Origin: Natronoarchaeum rubrum
GTDB taxonomy: Archaea > Halobacteriota > Halobacteria > Halobacteriales > Natronoarchaeaceae
Length of the DNA stretch: 64,000 nucleotides
Direction: 5' to 3'
Assembly: GCF_024494695.1 (NCBI RefSeq)
Contig: NZ_JANHDP010000001.1
Location: 620,001 to 684,000 of the forward strand
Made by a program: the position numbers and the translations under genes. This document shows, piece after piece, positions 17,246-26,493 of this stretch (the stretch's first letter is position 1; every line of letters starts with the position of its first letter). The notes under the pieces were generated by a model. It had not been told where the DNA came from. It saw only the letters and a program-made list of their open reading frames with translations, and searched no databases.

Positions 17246-19381
17246 ATGAGCGACGCCCCCACCGATCGCAATCGGCTCGACGAGGAGGAGAGCCCGTACC
17301 TCCGGCAGCACGCCGACAACCCGGTCAACTGGCAGCCCTGGGACGAGCAGGCGCTCGAAGCCGCCCGCGAGCGCGACGTCCCGATCTTCCTGTCGGTCGG
17401 CTACTCGGCGTGTCACTGGTGTCACGTCATGGAGGAGGAGAGCTTCGAGGACGAAGCCGTCGCCGAGCAGCTCAACGAGAACTTCGTCCCGATCAAGGTC
17501 GACCGCGAGGAGCGCCCCGATCTGGACTCGGTGTACCAGACGGTTTGCCAGCTGGTCAGCGGCCGCGGCGGCTGGCCGCTCTCGGCGTGGCTGACGCCCG
17601 AGGGGAAGCCGTTCTACGTCGGGACCTACTTCCCCAAGGAGCCCAAGCGCGGCGCGCCCGGCTTCACCAACCTGCTCGACAACATCGCGAACTCCTGGGG
17701 CGAGGACCGCGAGGAGATGGAGAACCGCGCCGAGCAGTGGACCCAGGCCGCGAAGGGCCAACTCGAGGAGACGCCAGACCAGCCCGGCGAACGCCCCGAC
17801 GAGAGCGCCCTGACCGACGCGGCCAGCACCGCGGTCAGGGCGGCCGACCGCGACCACGGCGGGTTCGGCTCGGACGGCCCGAAGTTCCCCCATCCCTCGC
17901 GAATCCACCTTCTCCTGCGAGCGTACGACCGGACCGGCGAGGACGCGTACCGCGAGGTCGCCCGCGAGACGCTCGACGCGATGGCCGATCGGGGGATGTA
18001 CGACCACGTCGGCGGCGGCTTCCACCGGTACGCGACCGACCGCGAGTGGATCGTGCCGCACTTCGAGAAGATGCTGTACGACAACGCCGAACTCCCGCGA
18101 GCGTACCTCGCGGGGTATCAGGCCACGGGCGAGGAGCGCTACGCCCGCGTCGCCGAGGACACGTTCGAGTTCGTCGAGCGCGAACTGACCCACCCCGACG
18201 GCGTCGGCGGGCGTGATCGGGGCGGGTTCTACAGCACGCTCGACGCCCAGAGCGAGGGCGAGGAAGGGAAGTTCTACGTCTGGACGCCCGCAGAGGTGCG
18301 CGACGCCGTCGACGACGAACTCGCCGACCTCGCGATCGATCGCTTCGGCGTCACCGACTCGGGCAACTTCGAGGGCGGCCGGACGGTGCTGACTCTCTCG
18401 GAGAGCGTCGAGACGCTGGCCGACGAGCACGACCTCGACGAGGGCGAGGTCCGCGACCGGCTGGAACGCGCCCGCGAACAGCTCTACGACGCCCGGGAAG
18501 AGCGCGTCCGGCCGCGCCGCGACGAGAAGGTGCTCGCCGGCTGGAACGGTCTTCTCATTTCGGCGCTCGCGGAGGGCGGGTTCGTGCTCGACGATCGCTG
18601 GTCGTCGCTGGCCGACGACGCGCTGGCGTTCGTCCGCGGAAAACTGTGGGACGCCGAATCCCAGCGGCTATCGCGCCGGTTCAAGGACGGCGACGTCAAG
18701 ATCGACGGCTACCTGGAGGACTACGCCTTCCTCGCACGGGGCGCGTTCGACCTGTTCCAGACCTCCGGCGACGTCGATCACCTCGCGTTCGCCCTGAAGC
18801 TTGCGCGCGCGATCGAGCGGGAGTTCTGGGACGCCGACGAGGGGACGATCTACTACACGCCCGCGAGCGGCGAGTCGCTCGTGACCCGCCCGCAGGAGCT
18901 GCGCGACCAGTCGACGCCGTCGAGTCTCGGCGTCGCCGTCGACGTGTTGCTCTCGCTCGATCAGTTCGTCGGCCACGACCGGTTCGGCGAGATCGCCGAG
19001 ACGGTCGTCGAAACCCACGGCCAGCGCGCGACCTCCAGTCCGATGGAGTACACGTCGCTCCTGCTCTGTGCCGACCGGCTCGACACTGGTTCGCTCGAAC
19101 TGACCGCCGCCGGCGAACGATTCCCCGAAGAGTGGCGCGAGCGACTCGCCGAGACGTACCTCCCCGATCGACTGATTGCGCCCCGGCCCGCGACAGACGA
19201 CGAACTGGAGGAGTGGCTCGAACGGCTCGATCTCGACGAAGCGCCGCCGATCTGGGCCGAGCGCGAGCACGTCGACGACCGGCCGACGCTGTACGCCTGT
19301 CGCTCCTTTACCTGCTCGCCGCCGGTCCACGACATCGCGGACGCGCTGGAGTGGGCCGAGGATCTCGCACCGGACGCCTGA
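17246..19381 (+). CDS. DUF255 thioredoxin-fold protein, YyaL-like
   Basis: A 711-aa protein. The N-terminal thioredoxin-like DUF255 domain (1-165) has the invariant NRLDEEESPYLRQHADNPV and CHWC at 56-59. The rest is an alpha/alpha-barrel of the six-hairpin glycosidase type, with GGGFHRYATDREWIVPHFEKMLYDN. The family is widespread (spermatogenesis-associated protein 20 in animals) and its reaction is unknown. The frame is open 32 codons further up; the ATG at 17246 is preferred because the family motif follows closely. No partner gene is evident. Confidence 0.9.
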   Translation: MSDAPTDRNRLDEEESPYLRQHADNPVNWQPWDEQALEAARERDVPIFLSVGYSACHWCHVMEEESFEDEAVAEQLNENFVPIKVDREERPDLDSVYQTVCQLVSGRGGWPLSAWLTPEGKPFYVGTYFPKEPKRGAPGFTNLLDNIANSWGEDREEMENRAEQWTQAAKGQLEETPDQPGERPDESALTDAASTAVRAADRDHGGFGSDGPKFPHPSRIHLLLRAYDRTGEDAYREVARETLDAMADRGMYDHVGGGFHRYATDREWIVPHFEKMLYDNAELPRAYLAGYQATGEERYARVAEDTFEFVERELTHPDGVGGRDRGGFYSTLDAQSEGEEGKFYVWTPAEVRDAVDDELADLAIDRFGVTDSGNFEGGRTVLTLSESVETLADEHDLDEGEVRDRLERAREQLYDAREERVRPRRDEKVLAGWNGLLISALAEGGFVLDDRWSSLADDALAFVRGKLWDAESQRLSRRFKDGDVKIDGYLEDYAFLARGAFDLFQTSGDVDHLAFALKLARAIEREFWDADEGTIYYTPASGESLVTRPQELRDQSTPSSLGVAVDVLLSLDQFVGHDRFGEIAETVVETHGQRATSSPMEYTSLLLCADRLDTGSLELTAAGERFPEEWRERLAETYLPDRLIAPRPATDDELEEWLERLDLDEAPPIWAEREHVDDRPTLYACRSFTCSPPVHDIADALEWAEDLAPDA

Positions 19382-19413
19382 GCGCCGGGAGTCCGGTCAG
19401 CGGCGACGGCCCA

Positions 19414-20547
19414 TCACTCGACGGAGTCGACGCCGTCGGTTAGTCCGTCCGTCTCCGGCATCCCGCCGGTTCCGTCCGTGCTCTCGCTCGACCGGGGGGC
19501 GGCGTCCGGCGACACCGACTCGTCGTCCGCGGCGTCGTCGTCCGGAACTGGCTCGATCACTTTCTCGTACCCTTCGACGTACGTCTTGACGGTGGCGGTG
19601 AGGACGCCCAGTACGACCGGGCCGACGAACAGCCCGACGAACCCGAGCACGTAGACGCCGCCGAACACGCCCAGCAGGATCAGCCCGGGATTGAGATTCG
19701 CGCGGCGATCGATCACGATCGGCCGGACGAAGTTGTCGACCGAGCTGACCACCAGCAGGCCGTAGGCCGCCAGCAGCAGGCCGTTCGCGGTGTCGCCGAT
19801 CGCGACGAGATAGGCGGACGCCGCGCCCCAGACGGCGAAGGCGCCGATCAGCGGCAGGAGGCCGAGGATGATCATCACGAACGTCCAGAAGACCACTTTC
19901 GGGATGCCCGCCAGCCACAGCCCGAGACCGCCGATGAGCCCCTGAATCACCGCGACGACGAGGTGCCCGATCACGACGCCCCAGGTCGTCTGCTCGATCT
20001 GCCCGTACAGCTCGTCGGAGATTTCCCGCGAGAGCGGCGAGTGTTCCTTGGTCCACTCGACGAGCGCGGGACCGTCGCGGAGCGTGTAGTAGACGAGGAA
20101 AAAGAGCAGTCCGAAGCCCATCCCGGTGTGCATCGCGGTGGCGAACACGTCTCCCACGCTTCCGCTCAGCAGGTCAAGCGCATCCTGCCCCGCCGTCTGG
20201 AGCAGCGGTTCGACCTTCACCTCGATGCCGAACTCCTCCGCGAGCGTGGCCTCGACGGCGGCGATCTGGAGATCGATGTTGCCCCTCGCCAGCGCCCGCA
20301 TGTCGCGGTACAGCCGCAGCGCGACGAACAGCAGCGGGACGACCACGGCGACGACCGACGACAGGATCAACAGCACCGCTGAGAGCCGGCCGCCGACGCG
20401 GTCCGACAGCCGCCCGTGCAGCGGCATCAACAGATACGCGAGCACGACCGCACCGAGCACGTACTCGATAAAGGGGAGGACGACCGCCAGCGAGACGACC
20501 GCCGCCACCGCGATACAGCCGAGCAGGAACGCCTGCTGACGTTTCAT
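19414..20547 (-). CDS. AI-2E/PerM-family transporter
   Basis: A 377-aa polytopic membrane protein with about eight helices. It begins MKRQQAFLLGCIAVAAVVSL, and the AI-2E/PerM pattern is seen in AYLLMPLHGRLSDRVGG, LLFFLVYYTLRDGP and the late PLIGAFAVWGAASAYLVA segment. The C-terminus is a charged cytoplasmic tail. Family members are secondary exporters or proton-coupled antiporters; the substrate here is unknown. The start at 20547 removes nine unlikely residues from the open frame. Confidence 0.88.
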   Translation of the reverse strand: MKRQQAFLLGCIAVAAVVSLAVVLPFIEYVLGAVVLAYLLMPLHGRLSDRVGGRLSAVLLILSSVVAVVVPLLFVALRLYRDMRALARGNIDLQIAAVEATLAEEFGIEVKVEPLLQTAGQDALDLLSGSVGDVFATAMHTGMGFGLLFFLVYYTLRDGPALVEWTKEHSPLSREISDELYGQIEQTTWGVVIGHLVVAVIQGLIGGLGLWLAGIPKVVFWTFVMIILGLLPLIGAFAVWGAASAYLVAIGDTANGLLLAAYGLLVVSSVDNFVRPIVIDRRANLNPGLILLGVFGGVYVLGFVGLFVGPVVLGVLTATVKTYVEGYEKVIEPVPDDDAADDESVSPDAAPRSSESTDGTGGMPETDGLTDGVDSVE

Positions 20548-20626
20548 GGCGCCCGCTTGTCCCGGCGGTAGCATAAAGGCCCGCCTCGCGCGGGCGCGAC
20601 CCGCCGACCGCCCAACTACACCAAAG

Positions 20627-20638
20627 TTTAATATTTAT
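20627..20638 (+). promoter_or_regulatory. TATA element of the MTH865-like gene
   Basis: TTTAATATTTAT, centred about 25 nt before the ATG at 20659, as expected for a leaderless transcript. Confidence 0.6.
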
Positions 20639-20658
20639 CGCGGTACGACTGTTTTCAC

Positions 20659-20910
20659 ATGGCAGACAAAGCCGAACTCCGAGAGCAGATGATCGACGCC
20701 TTCGAGGGCGCTGACTACCCGATCTCCAGTCCGATGGACCTGGTCCCCGCGCTGCCGAACGGTCCGGGCACCAAGTTCGAGTCGGGCGACTTCTCGATGA
20801 CCGCCATGGAGCTGAACACCAAGCTCTCCGGCGGGGACTTCCCCTACGACTCGGCCGACGGGTTCGTCGACGACGTCCTCGAAGAACTCGAGGAGAACGG
20901 TCACATCTGA
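20659..20910 (+). CDS. MTH865-family small protein
   Basis: An 83-aa acidic protein. The pattern of a helical N-terminus (MADKAELREQMIDAFEGADYPI), then SPMDLVPALPNGPGT, then a C-terminal DDVLEELEENG helix matches the MTH865 family, an EF-hand-like fold of archaea with no assigned function. Length is normal for the family. It is expressed alone from its own leaderless promoter. Confidence 0.85.
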   Translation: MADKAELREQMIDAFEGADYPISSPMDLVPALPNGPGTKFESGDFSMTAMELNTKLSGGDFPYDSADGFVDDVLEELEENGHI

Positions 20911-20975
20911 TCCGAACGGGCCGTTCGTCCCACGAGTAACGCGCCGCGGTCGCAGAACCGTCGAACTCCCGCTAG

Positions 20976-20985
20976 ATTATTTATA
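20976..20985 (+). promoter_or_regulatory. TATA element of the acidic-repeat protein gene
   Basis: ATTATTTATA, centred about 27 nt before the ATG at 21008. Confidence 0.6.
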
Positions 20986-21007
20986 GGTCCGATCCGGAGA
21001 GACGTGC

Positions 21008-21655
21008 ATGCCGGAGATAGAAATCACGGACGACCAACGCGAGTATCTCGAGGATCTGCGCGGGGAGCTAGAGGAAGACGTCGTCTACGGACACGTGCGC
21101 CTAACAGACGCGCTCCAGTTCCTGATCGACAGCAGAGAGGGAGCGGCGGCCGATCTCGACGCCGCCGATTCGGGCGCACCGGCTACCCAAGAAATCGGTG
21201 ACAGCGTCGACGAGGGCTCGGCCGACGACGGATCTGCGGACGATCCCGGGGACGCAACCGAGGGCACCGACACCGCCGACGAATCGGACGAAGAGAACGC
21301 GGAGGACGCCGACCCCGAAACCGGTGACGAAGCCGGCGCGCCAGTCGACGAGGAGTCCGATGCAGAATCCGACGCCGAAGACACCGACGAGGACGCCGAA
21401 GACGCCGAGGATGCCGAAGACGAGGATGCGGACGCCGACGATACCGAAGACGAAGACGCCGAACCGGCCGCGGCGCCGACGCCGGGCGGCGGCGGCGATC
21501 GCCTGAACACGATGATGCAACTGCTCGACACCCACGAGGAGAAGTGGCGCGAGGGGTCGGGCGACGCGCGCTACGAGGTCGATCTCCCGGACGGCTCGAC
21601 CGAGACGGCCAACACGAAAGACGACGTGCGCGCGCTGCTGTTCAAGAACTACTGA
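21008..21655 (+). CDS. Haloarchaeal protein with hyperacidic linker, unknown function
   Basis: A 215-aa protein in three parts. Residues 1-45 (PEIEITDDQREYLEDLRGEL, then YGHVRLTDALQFLID) look like a small helical domain, possibly ribbon-helix-helix-like. Residues about 50-155 are a low-complexity linker of DA, ED and TD repeats. Residues 160-215 form a second small domain ending DDVRALLFKNY. I recognise the ends as conserved in haloarchaea but know of no function. It could be a DNA-binding or scaffold protein. Confidence 0.7.
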   Translation: MPEIEITDDQREYLEDLRGELEEDVVYGHVRLTDALQFLIDSREGAAADLDAADSGAPATQEIGDSVDEGSADDGSADDPGDATEGTDTADESDEENAEDADPETGDEAGAPVDEESDAESDAEDTDEDAEDAEDAEDEDADADDTEDEDAEPAAAPTPGGGGDRLNTMMQLLDTHEEKWREGSGDARYEVDLPDGSTETANTKDDVRALLFKNY

Positions 21656-21696
21656 GCCGTCAGTCGAAAAAACGGCAGGACGCCGCCGCGTCTCTT

Positions 21697-22338
21697 TTAC
21701 ACCGGCAGCCAGCCGAGTCGCGTGAACGCTAAGTACGCCGCGACGGCGGACACGCCGAACACCGCAACAAAGACCAGCTTGCTCCACGCGATCACCGTTT
21801 TCCCGTCGAGCGGGCCGAACGGGATCATGTTGAACGCGGCGAGAAAGACGTTGATGAACACGCCGAACGCGCCGACGCTCGCGAGGAACTCGATCGGCGC
21901 GAACGCGAGAGGAAGGAAGATCGCCGCCAGTAGCAGGTTCGTCACCGGCCCGGCGACGGCGATCAGCCCGTTCTCGCGGGGCGTGATCCGGCCGCGGTGG
22001 TAGACGGCGCCCGGCGCGGCGAAGATGAACCCGATGAACGCGCCCATCAGCGCCAGGAATAGCATGCTGTAGTCGGCCCGGAACTCGGCGAGCTGGCCGA
22101 ACCGGACCGCGACGACCTTGTGGGCGAGCTCGTGGAGCATGAAGCCGACGCCGACCGTCACGATACAGAGGACGACAACGTCGACGAACCCGGCGGCGCC
22201 GATCGCCGACGGCCCGGTCAGGAAGACGGCGAACGCGGCCGAGAGCACGGTCCACGCGACTGCGAGATCCCGCAGTTCGCGGTTGCTAAAGGACAGCGAC
22301 TGGCCGCCGCGTCGTCCGGATCTGCGTGCGCCCGCCAT
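21697..22338 (-). CDS. Site-2 protease family (M50) membrane metalloprotease
   Basis: A 213-aa protein with about six membrane helices. The zinc site is HELAH at 69-73, and the third ligand is in FNMIPFGPLDGK (Asp178), the M50 N-x-x-P-x-x-x-x-DG pattern. It would cut substrates within the membrane. It has no CBS or PDZ domain, as in minimal archaeal forms. Its start lies 2 nt from the stop of the TraB-family gene on the same strand, so they are one operon. Confidence 0.9.
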   Translation of the reverse strand: MAGARRSGRRGGQSLSFSNRELRDLAVAWTVLSAAFAVFLTGPSAIGAAGFVDVVVLCIVTVGVGFMLHELAHKVVAVRFGQLAEFRADYSMLFLALMGAFIGFIFAAPGAVYHRGRITPRENGLIAVAGPVTNLLLAAIFLPLAFAPIEFLASVGAFGVFINVFLAAFNMIPFGPLDGKTVIAWSKLVFVAVFGVSAVAAYLAFTRLGWLPV

Positions 22339-22339
22339 C

Positions 22340-24112
22340 TCAGGTCACCAGCTCCGCGATCAGTTCGGCGCTGTTGCGCGCGCCTGCGACCAGTTCGGAC
22401 ATGACGCCGCTGACGCCGCCGATCTCCGGCGCCATCGCCGGGATGACGACGGTCAGGAACAGGAAGCTGGCGACGATGCTGCCGATGTTCGTCATCGCGA
22501 CGATCATGATCAGCCGGAACAGCGGCACGTCGAACATTCGCCCGATCAGGTCGGGGATCGGACTCTCGGTGTCGTCGAGGATCTGATTGAGCTGCTGGAT
22601 GTCGCCGACGTTCACGGGGCGATGTCGCAGTTCGACGTAGCCCGCGAACCAGCCCGGCGCGAGCAGCGGGTTGATGCTGGTGAGCCAGGCGACCGCGCCG
22701 CCGACGCCCGCGCTCGACCAGCGCGCGCCGGCGAGCCGGGCCATCCCGAACGCGAAGACGCCGTTGATCAGGAACCACGCGCCGAACAGCTTCAGCAGGA
22801 ACGTGTCCTGAACGCCGGCCATCAACAGGAGGACGAAAAAGGCCGCGAAGCCCAGCGTGAACAGGTAGCCGACGATCTTGCCGATCGAGAAGCGGCGTCC
22901 GGACGCCGTTTCCGATATCGACTCGATTTCGGGCAGCTCCTCGGGATGGTCGAGGTAGCGCTCGATGCCGGCGCGGTGGCCGGCGCCGACGACCGCGACG
23001 ACGGTGTGACCCTGCTCCCGTAGCGCGTGGAGCTTGTGGGCGATGAATGCGTCGCGCTCGTCGATCAGCGCCTCGGCGCCCCGCGGGCTGAAGCGACGGA
23101 ACTCCTCCATCATCGCGGTGACGACGTCGCCGTCGGTCAGATCCTCGATGTCGAAGTCGTCGTCGAGATCCATATCGTCGGCGTCCTCGACGCCGGTCGA
23201 AAGTACGAAGCCGGCGACGGCGCCGACCGCGAGCCCGACGAGGCCGCCCAGCGCTGCGCCCGAAAGCAGCCGAATCACCGTCTCGCCGACGGTCAGGAAC
23301 GTTCCCGACCCGAGGATGCCCGCGGGAAGCGGGTCCGCAACCGCGAGTGCGAGCCCCGCGACGGCGCCGCCGACGGCGCCGACGAGCAGGCGAAAGGTGA
23401 ACGCGTCGAACGTGTCCGCGAGCGACCCCGGCGGGCGGATCGAGGGCAACGCGAACAGGCCGACGCCGAGGCCGACCGCCGCGCCGCCGACGAGGCCACC
23501 GAGGATCTGGAGGGCCGCGGCGCTCGTCACGCCGAGCGCGAACAGGCCGCCCAGCCCCAGCGCCGGCGCGAGGAACTGACCGAACACGGCGCCCAGTATC
23601 ATCCCGATGCCGGCACCGCCGACGATCCCGAGCGTCAGCGGGTCGGTGATGCCGACAGCGAGCCCGCCGACGAGCTTGAACTTCTCGCCGAGCGAGAGTC
23701 TGGTCCAGAACCGCTGCATCGTCACCTGAATGTCCCGGTCGACCAGCGCGACGCCGAGTCCGAACTCCTCGGCCGTCTCGATGGCGGCCTTCATGTCGGC
23801 GCCGGGTTCGATATCGAAGCGATCGCCCATCTGCGTCTGGACGTAGGAGAGCATCCAGTAGGCGAGAAACTGGAACACGGTGTTGCCGCCCAGCAGGTCC
23901 TTGGCCTCGATGTCCTCGGGCGCCTCGCCTTTCATCTGGCGGTAGCGCCCCTCGTCGAGTTCCACGGCGACGACGTCGGGCCGGCGCTCGCGGATCTCCG
24001 ATTCGACCCGCTCGGCGCTCTCGGCCGACACGTGGGCGGTGCCGACCACGCTCACGCTGCCGGGCGCGTCGGCGTCCGGCGACGCGGGATCCGACTCCGC
24101 AGGCTCTGTCAT
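22340..24112 (-). CDS. TraB/PrgY-family membrane protein
   Basis: A 590-aa protein. The N-terminal TraB domain has VSVVGTAHVS near residues 20-29, PDVVAVELDEGRY and later TVVAVVGAGHRAGIERYL, the conserved GxxH/E pattern of the TraB/GumN metal-dependent hydrolase-like superfamily. Long Gly/Ala-rich hydrophobic segments (about 140-290) interrupt it, and a C-terminal half has several membrane helices. PrgY, a TraB-type protein, limits pheromone activity in enterococci; in archaea the role is unknown. The M50 protease directly downstream suggests a joint role in processing a membrane or secreted peptide. Confidence 0.85.
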   Translation of the reverse strand: MTEPAESDPASPDADAPGSVSVVGTAHVSAESAERVESEIRERRPDVVAVELDEGRYRQMKGEAPEDIEAKDLLGGNTVFQFLAYWMLSYVQTQMGDRFDIEPGADMKAAIETAEEFGLGVALVDRDIQVTMQRFWTRLSLGEKFKLVGGLAVGITDPLTLGIVGGAGIGMILGAVFGQFLAPALGLGGLFALGVTSAAALQILGGLVGGAAVGLGVGLFALPSIRPPGSLADTFDAFTFRLLVGAVGGAVAGLALAVADPLPAGILGSGTFLTVGETVIRLLSGAALGGLVGLAVGAVAGFVLSTGVEDADDMDLDDDFDIEDLTDGDVVTAMMEEFRRFSPRGAEALIDERDAFIAHKLHALREQGHTVVAVVGAGHRAGIERYLDHPEELPEIESISETASGRRFSIGKIVGYLFTLGFAAFFVLLLMAGVQDTFLLKLFGAWFLINGVFAFGMARLAGARWSSAGVGGAVAWLTSINPLLAPGWFAGYVELRHRPVNVGDIQQLNQILDDTESPIPDLIGRMFDVPLFRLIMIVAMTNIGSIVASFLFLTVVIPAMAPEIGGVSGVMSELVAGARNSAELIAELVT

Positions 24113-24301
24113 CTACTGCGTCGTACACTCGGCGGGGTTTTACGCTTGTCGAACGCCGAAACGCCAACTCGCCTGCGGCGTCGTGTGACGAGCCTCGACC
24201 CCGACGCCGCTGCAGTGTTTCGGCACCGTCGCCGTCCCTAATCCGGCGCGTCGTCGCCCCGATCCGGTGCAGTCTTTCGTGCCCGCAGGGAACGAGCGTA
24301 C

Positions 24302-24751
24302 ATGACGACGAGGCTGACGGAGACGTACATCGAGAACCGGTCGATGGTCCAGCCCAACCACGCCAACATGCTCGATACGGCCCACGGCGGGAACGTGATG
24401 AAGTGGATGGACGAGGTCGGCGCGATGTCGGCGATGCGCTTCGCGGGCGAGACCTGCGTCACCGCGCGGATGAGTCAGGTCGACTTCGAGCGCCCGATCC
24501 AGGTCGGCGACACCGCACTGATCGAGGCGTACGTCTACGCCGCCGGGACGTCGAGCGTCCGGGTGCGAGTCAAGACGTACCGCGAGAACCCGACGACCGG
24601 CGAGACGGAGCCGACCGCGGATTCGTACATCGTCTACGTCGCGGTCGACGAGGACCGGAACACCGTCGAGGTTCCGGACCTGCGCGTCGAAACCGACCGC
24701 GCAGAGCGGCTCCGCGAAGAGGCGCTCGCGGGCGAGAACGGCGGCGACTGA
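24302..24751 (+). CDS. Acyl-CoA thioesterase, hotdog fold (YciA-like)
   Basis: A 149-aa protein. The hotdog core includes NHANMLDTAHGGNVMKWMDE (the helix with the conserved Asn and Asp), TARMSQVDFERPIQVGDTA and VRVRVKTYRENP. This is the YciA/BACH type that hydrolyses acyl-CoAs. Length is normal. It stands alone between a divergent and a convergent gene. Chain-length preference cannot be read from sequence. Confidence 0.9.
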   Translation: MTTRLTETYIENRSMVQPNHANMLDTAHGGNVMKWMDEVGAMSAMRFAGETCVTARMSQVDFERPIQVGDTALIEAYVYAAGTSSVRVRVKTYRENPTTGETEPTADSYIVYVAVDEDRNTVEVPDLRVETDRAERLREEALAGENGGD

Positions 24752-24775
24752 GCGGCGTTGCGGCCGGCGCCGGCG

Positions 24776-25030
24776 TCAGGGCATCACGGACTCTATCTCC
24801 TCCGACGCGCCCGCGCTCTCGGCGGCGCTGCCGCGGCGTCGGTACCACCAGAGAAAGCCCTGCGCGAGGATGCTGGCCACGGTCGATCGGTACGCGAGCG
24901 CTCCGAGCGCGACCAGCAGCGCGCCGGCCTTGCTGTCGCCCCGCCTGAACTCCCGCGCGGCCTGTGCGAGCGCCGAGATGACGGTGACCGAGCGGCTCGT
25001 CTTCGATCCGAAGAGTCGTTTGAGGACCAT
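24776..25030 (-). CDS. Small haloarchaeal membrane-associated protein, unknown
   Basis: An 84-aa basic protein starting MVLKRLFGSKTSRS. It has one or two moderately hydrophobic helices (about 36-62) and a C-terminal WWYRRRG followed by an acidic tail. The upstream extension of the frame is low in haloarchaeal character, so I start at 25030. Function unknown. Confidence 0.55.
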   Translation of the reverse strand: MVLKRLFGSKTSRSVTVISALAQAAREFRRGDSKAGALLVALGALAYRSTVASILAQGFLWWYRRRGSAAESAGASEEIESVMP

Positions 25031-25091
25031 ACCGGAACTCCCACGCGCCGAGTGAAAAGCGTCGGGCCAAATCGGCGCCGCCGATCGCTCC

Positions 25092-26348
25092 TCACCTGCT
25101 GACGACGACGCCGTCCTCGCCGACCGCGACAGCGCGGCCGCCACGGCTGTCGACGCCCTCGAACGCGTCGTTCTCGAACGTGCGGCGCTCCCAATCGGCG
25201 TCCGGTACCGATCGCTCGAAGACGGCGTCCTCGCCGCAGGTCACGGCGTACTCCCCGTCCCGGGCGATCCCGGTCAACTCGTCGTCGAAGAGCCGATCCG
25301 GCGTCCACGTGCGGCCGTCGTAGCGGTGGACGACGCCGTCGTCGGCCGCGACCAAGCAGTCGTCTCGCTCGCTCGCCGCCAGATCCGTCAGCGTCCCGCC
25401 CGCGCCGTCCACGCCGACGCGCTCGAACGACCTGCCGGCGTCGGTCGTCTCGAAGACGCCGTCGTTCGTGTCACAGCAGTAGGCCAGCGCGGCGTCGACC
25501 AGTTCGACGCCGCTCAGGCTCGACCCGCTCCCCGGCGTCACCGGCGACGCCCACGACGGGCCGTCGTCACCGAACTCGCCGCGGAGCACTTCTCCGGAGC
25601 CGTTGATCAGTAGGATCGTCTCCTCGCCCGCGGACCCACCGACGGCGACGCCCGACCAGTTGTCCGTGATGCCTGCGGGGGCCGTGTAGTCGACGTGTTG
25701 CCAGCCGTCGGCGACGATCCGCCCGAGCGCGCCGCTGTCCCCCGCGATCCAGACCGCGGCGCCGTCGTCGGTAGCGGCGGCGCCGACGAGGTCCTCGCCC
25801 TGCGCCGCGGGGCCGTCCGCCAGCACGACGGTCCACTCATCCTCCCGCTCGGCGAGGACGACGCCGCCGTCGCCGACGGCACAGGCGCCGCCGTCGGTGA
25901 TCGCGACAGCCTCGAGGTCGGCGTCGGTGGGGCCGTTCGTCCGCGTCCACTGGCGCTGCGGTTCGGCATCGTCGGTCGTCGGATCGGCGTCCTCACTCGT
26001 TTCCCTGGCATCTTCGTCCGCCGGCTCGGCGTCACCTCCGCCCGGTTCGGCCGGCCCTGATTCCGCCCGGTGCCGATCGACCCGGTTCGCGGGATCGCTC
26101 TCGTCGGCGGTCGAGCCGGCGTCGCGACGGCCTTCGACCACGTCTGCCGCCGCAGCCCCGTGGGCGAGGTACAGCGCCGCGGGCGGGAGGAGATAGGACG
26201 CCAGCGCGAGCGCGACGAACCATCGGTTGACGAACGTCAACAGTCCGAACGCGGTCAACCCCGCGGTCGCGACCGCGTGGACCCACGTCTGCGTGTAGCT
26301 TCTGAAGAACGCGACGAAGCCATCGTCGGACGACCGCTCGGCATCCAT
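25092..26348 (-). CDS. Membrane-anchored beta-propeller protein
   Basis: A 418-aa protein. Two membrane helices (about residues 20-38 and 43-62) are followed by an acidic low-complexity linker (75-145). A repeat domain follows (about 150-418) in which units such as AVAITDGGACAVGDGGVVL, TDLAASERDDCLVAADDGVVHR and GRAVAVGEDGVVV recur. This is a seven-bladed YCF48/BNR-like propeller of about 40 residues per blade. It probably displays the propeller on one face of the membrane to bind a partner. No enzyme motif is seen. Confidence 0.7.
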   Translation of the reverse strand: MDAERSSDDGFVAFFRSYTQTWVHAVATAGLTAFGLLTFVNRWFVALALASYLLPPAALYLAHGAAAADVVEGRRDAGSTADESDPANRVDRHRAESGPAEPGGGDAEPADEDARETSEDADPTTDDAEPQRQWTRTNGPTDADLEAVAITDGGACAVGDGGVVLAEREDEWTVVLADGPAAQGEDLVGAAATDDGAAVWIAGDSGALGRIVADGWQHVDYTAPAGITDNWSGVAVGGSAGEETILLINGSGEVLRGEFGDDGPSWASPVTPGSGSSLSGVELVDAALAYCCDTNDGVFETTDAGRSFERVGVDGAGGTLTDLAASERDDCLVAADDGVVHRYDGRTWTPDRLFDDELTGIARDGEYAVTCGEDAVFERSVPDADWERRTFENDAFEGVDSRGGRAVAVGEDGVVVSR

Positions 26349-26493
26349 ACTACCGTATCGTGGCGGGACGGTGATAATCACTGTCCACAGGGGATGCTGA
26401 CCGTTGGCGCGCCGGATCGTTACTCGTGCTCGCAAAACACCTCGCCGGTGTTTCTGCCGAGATTCCCCGGAGAACGACTTCGGTAGGCTTCAG

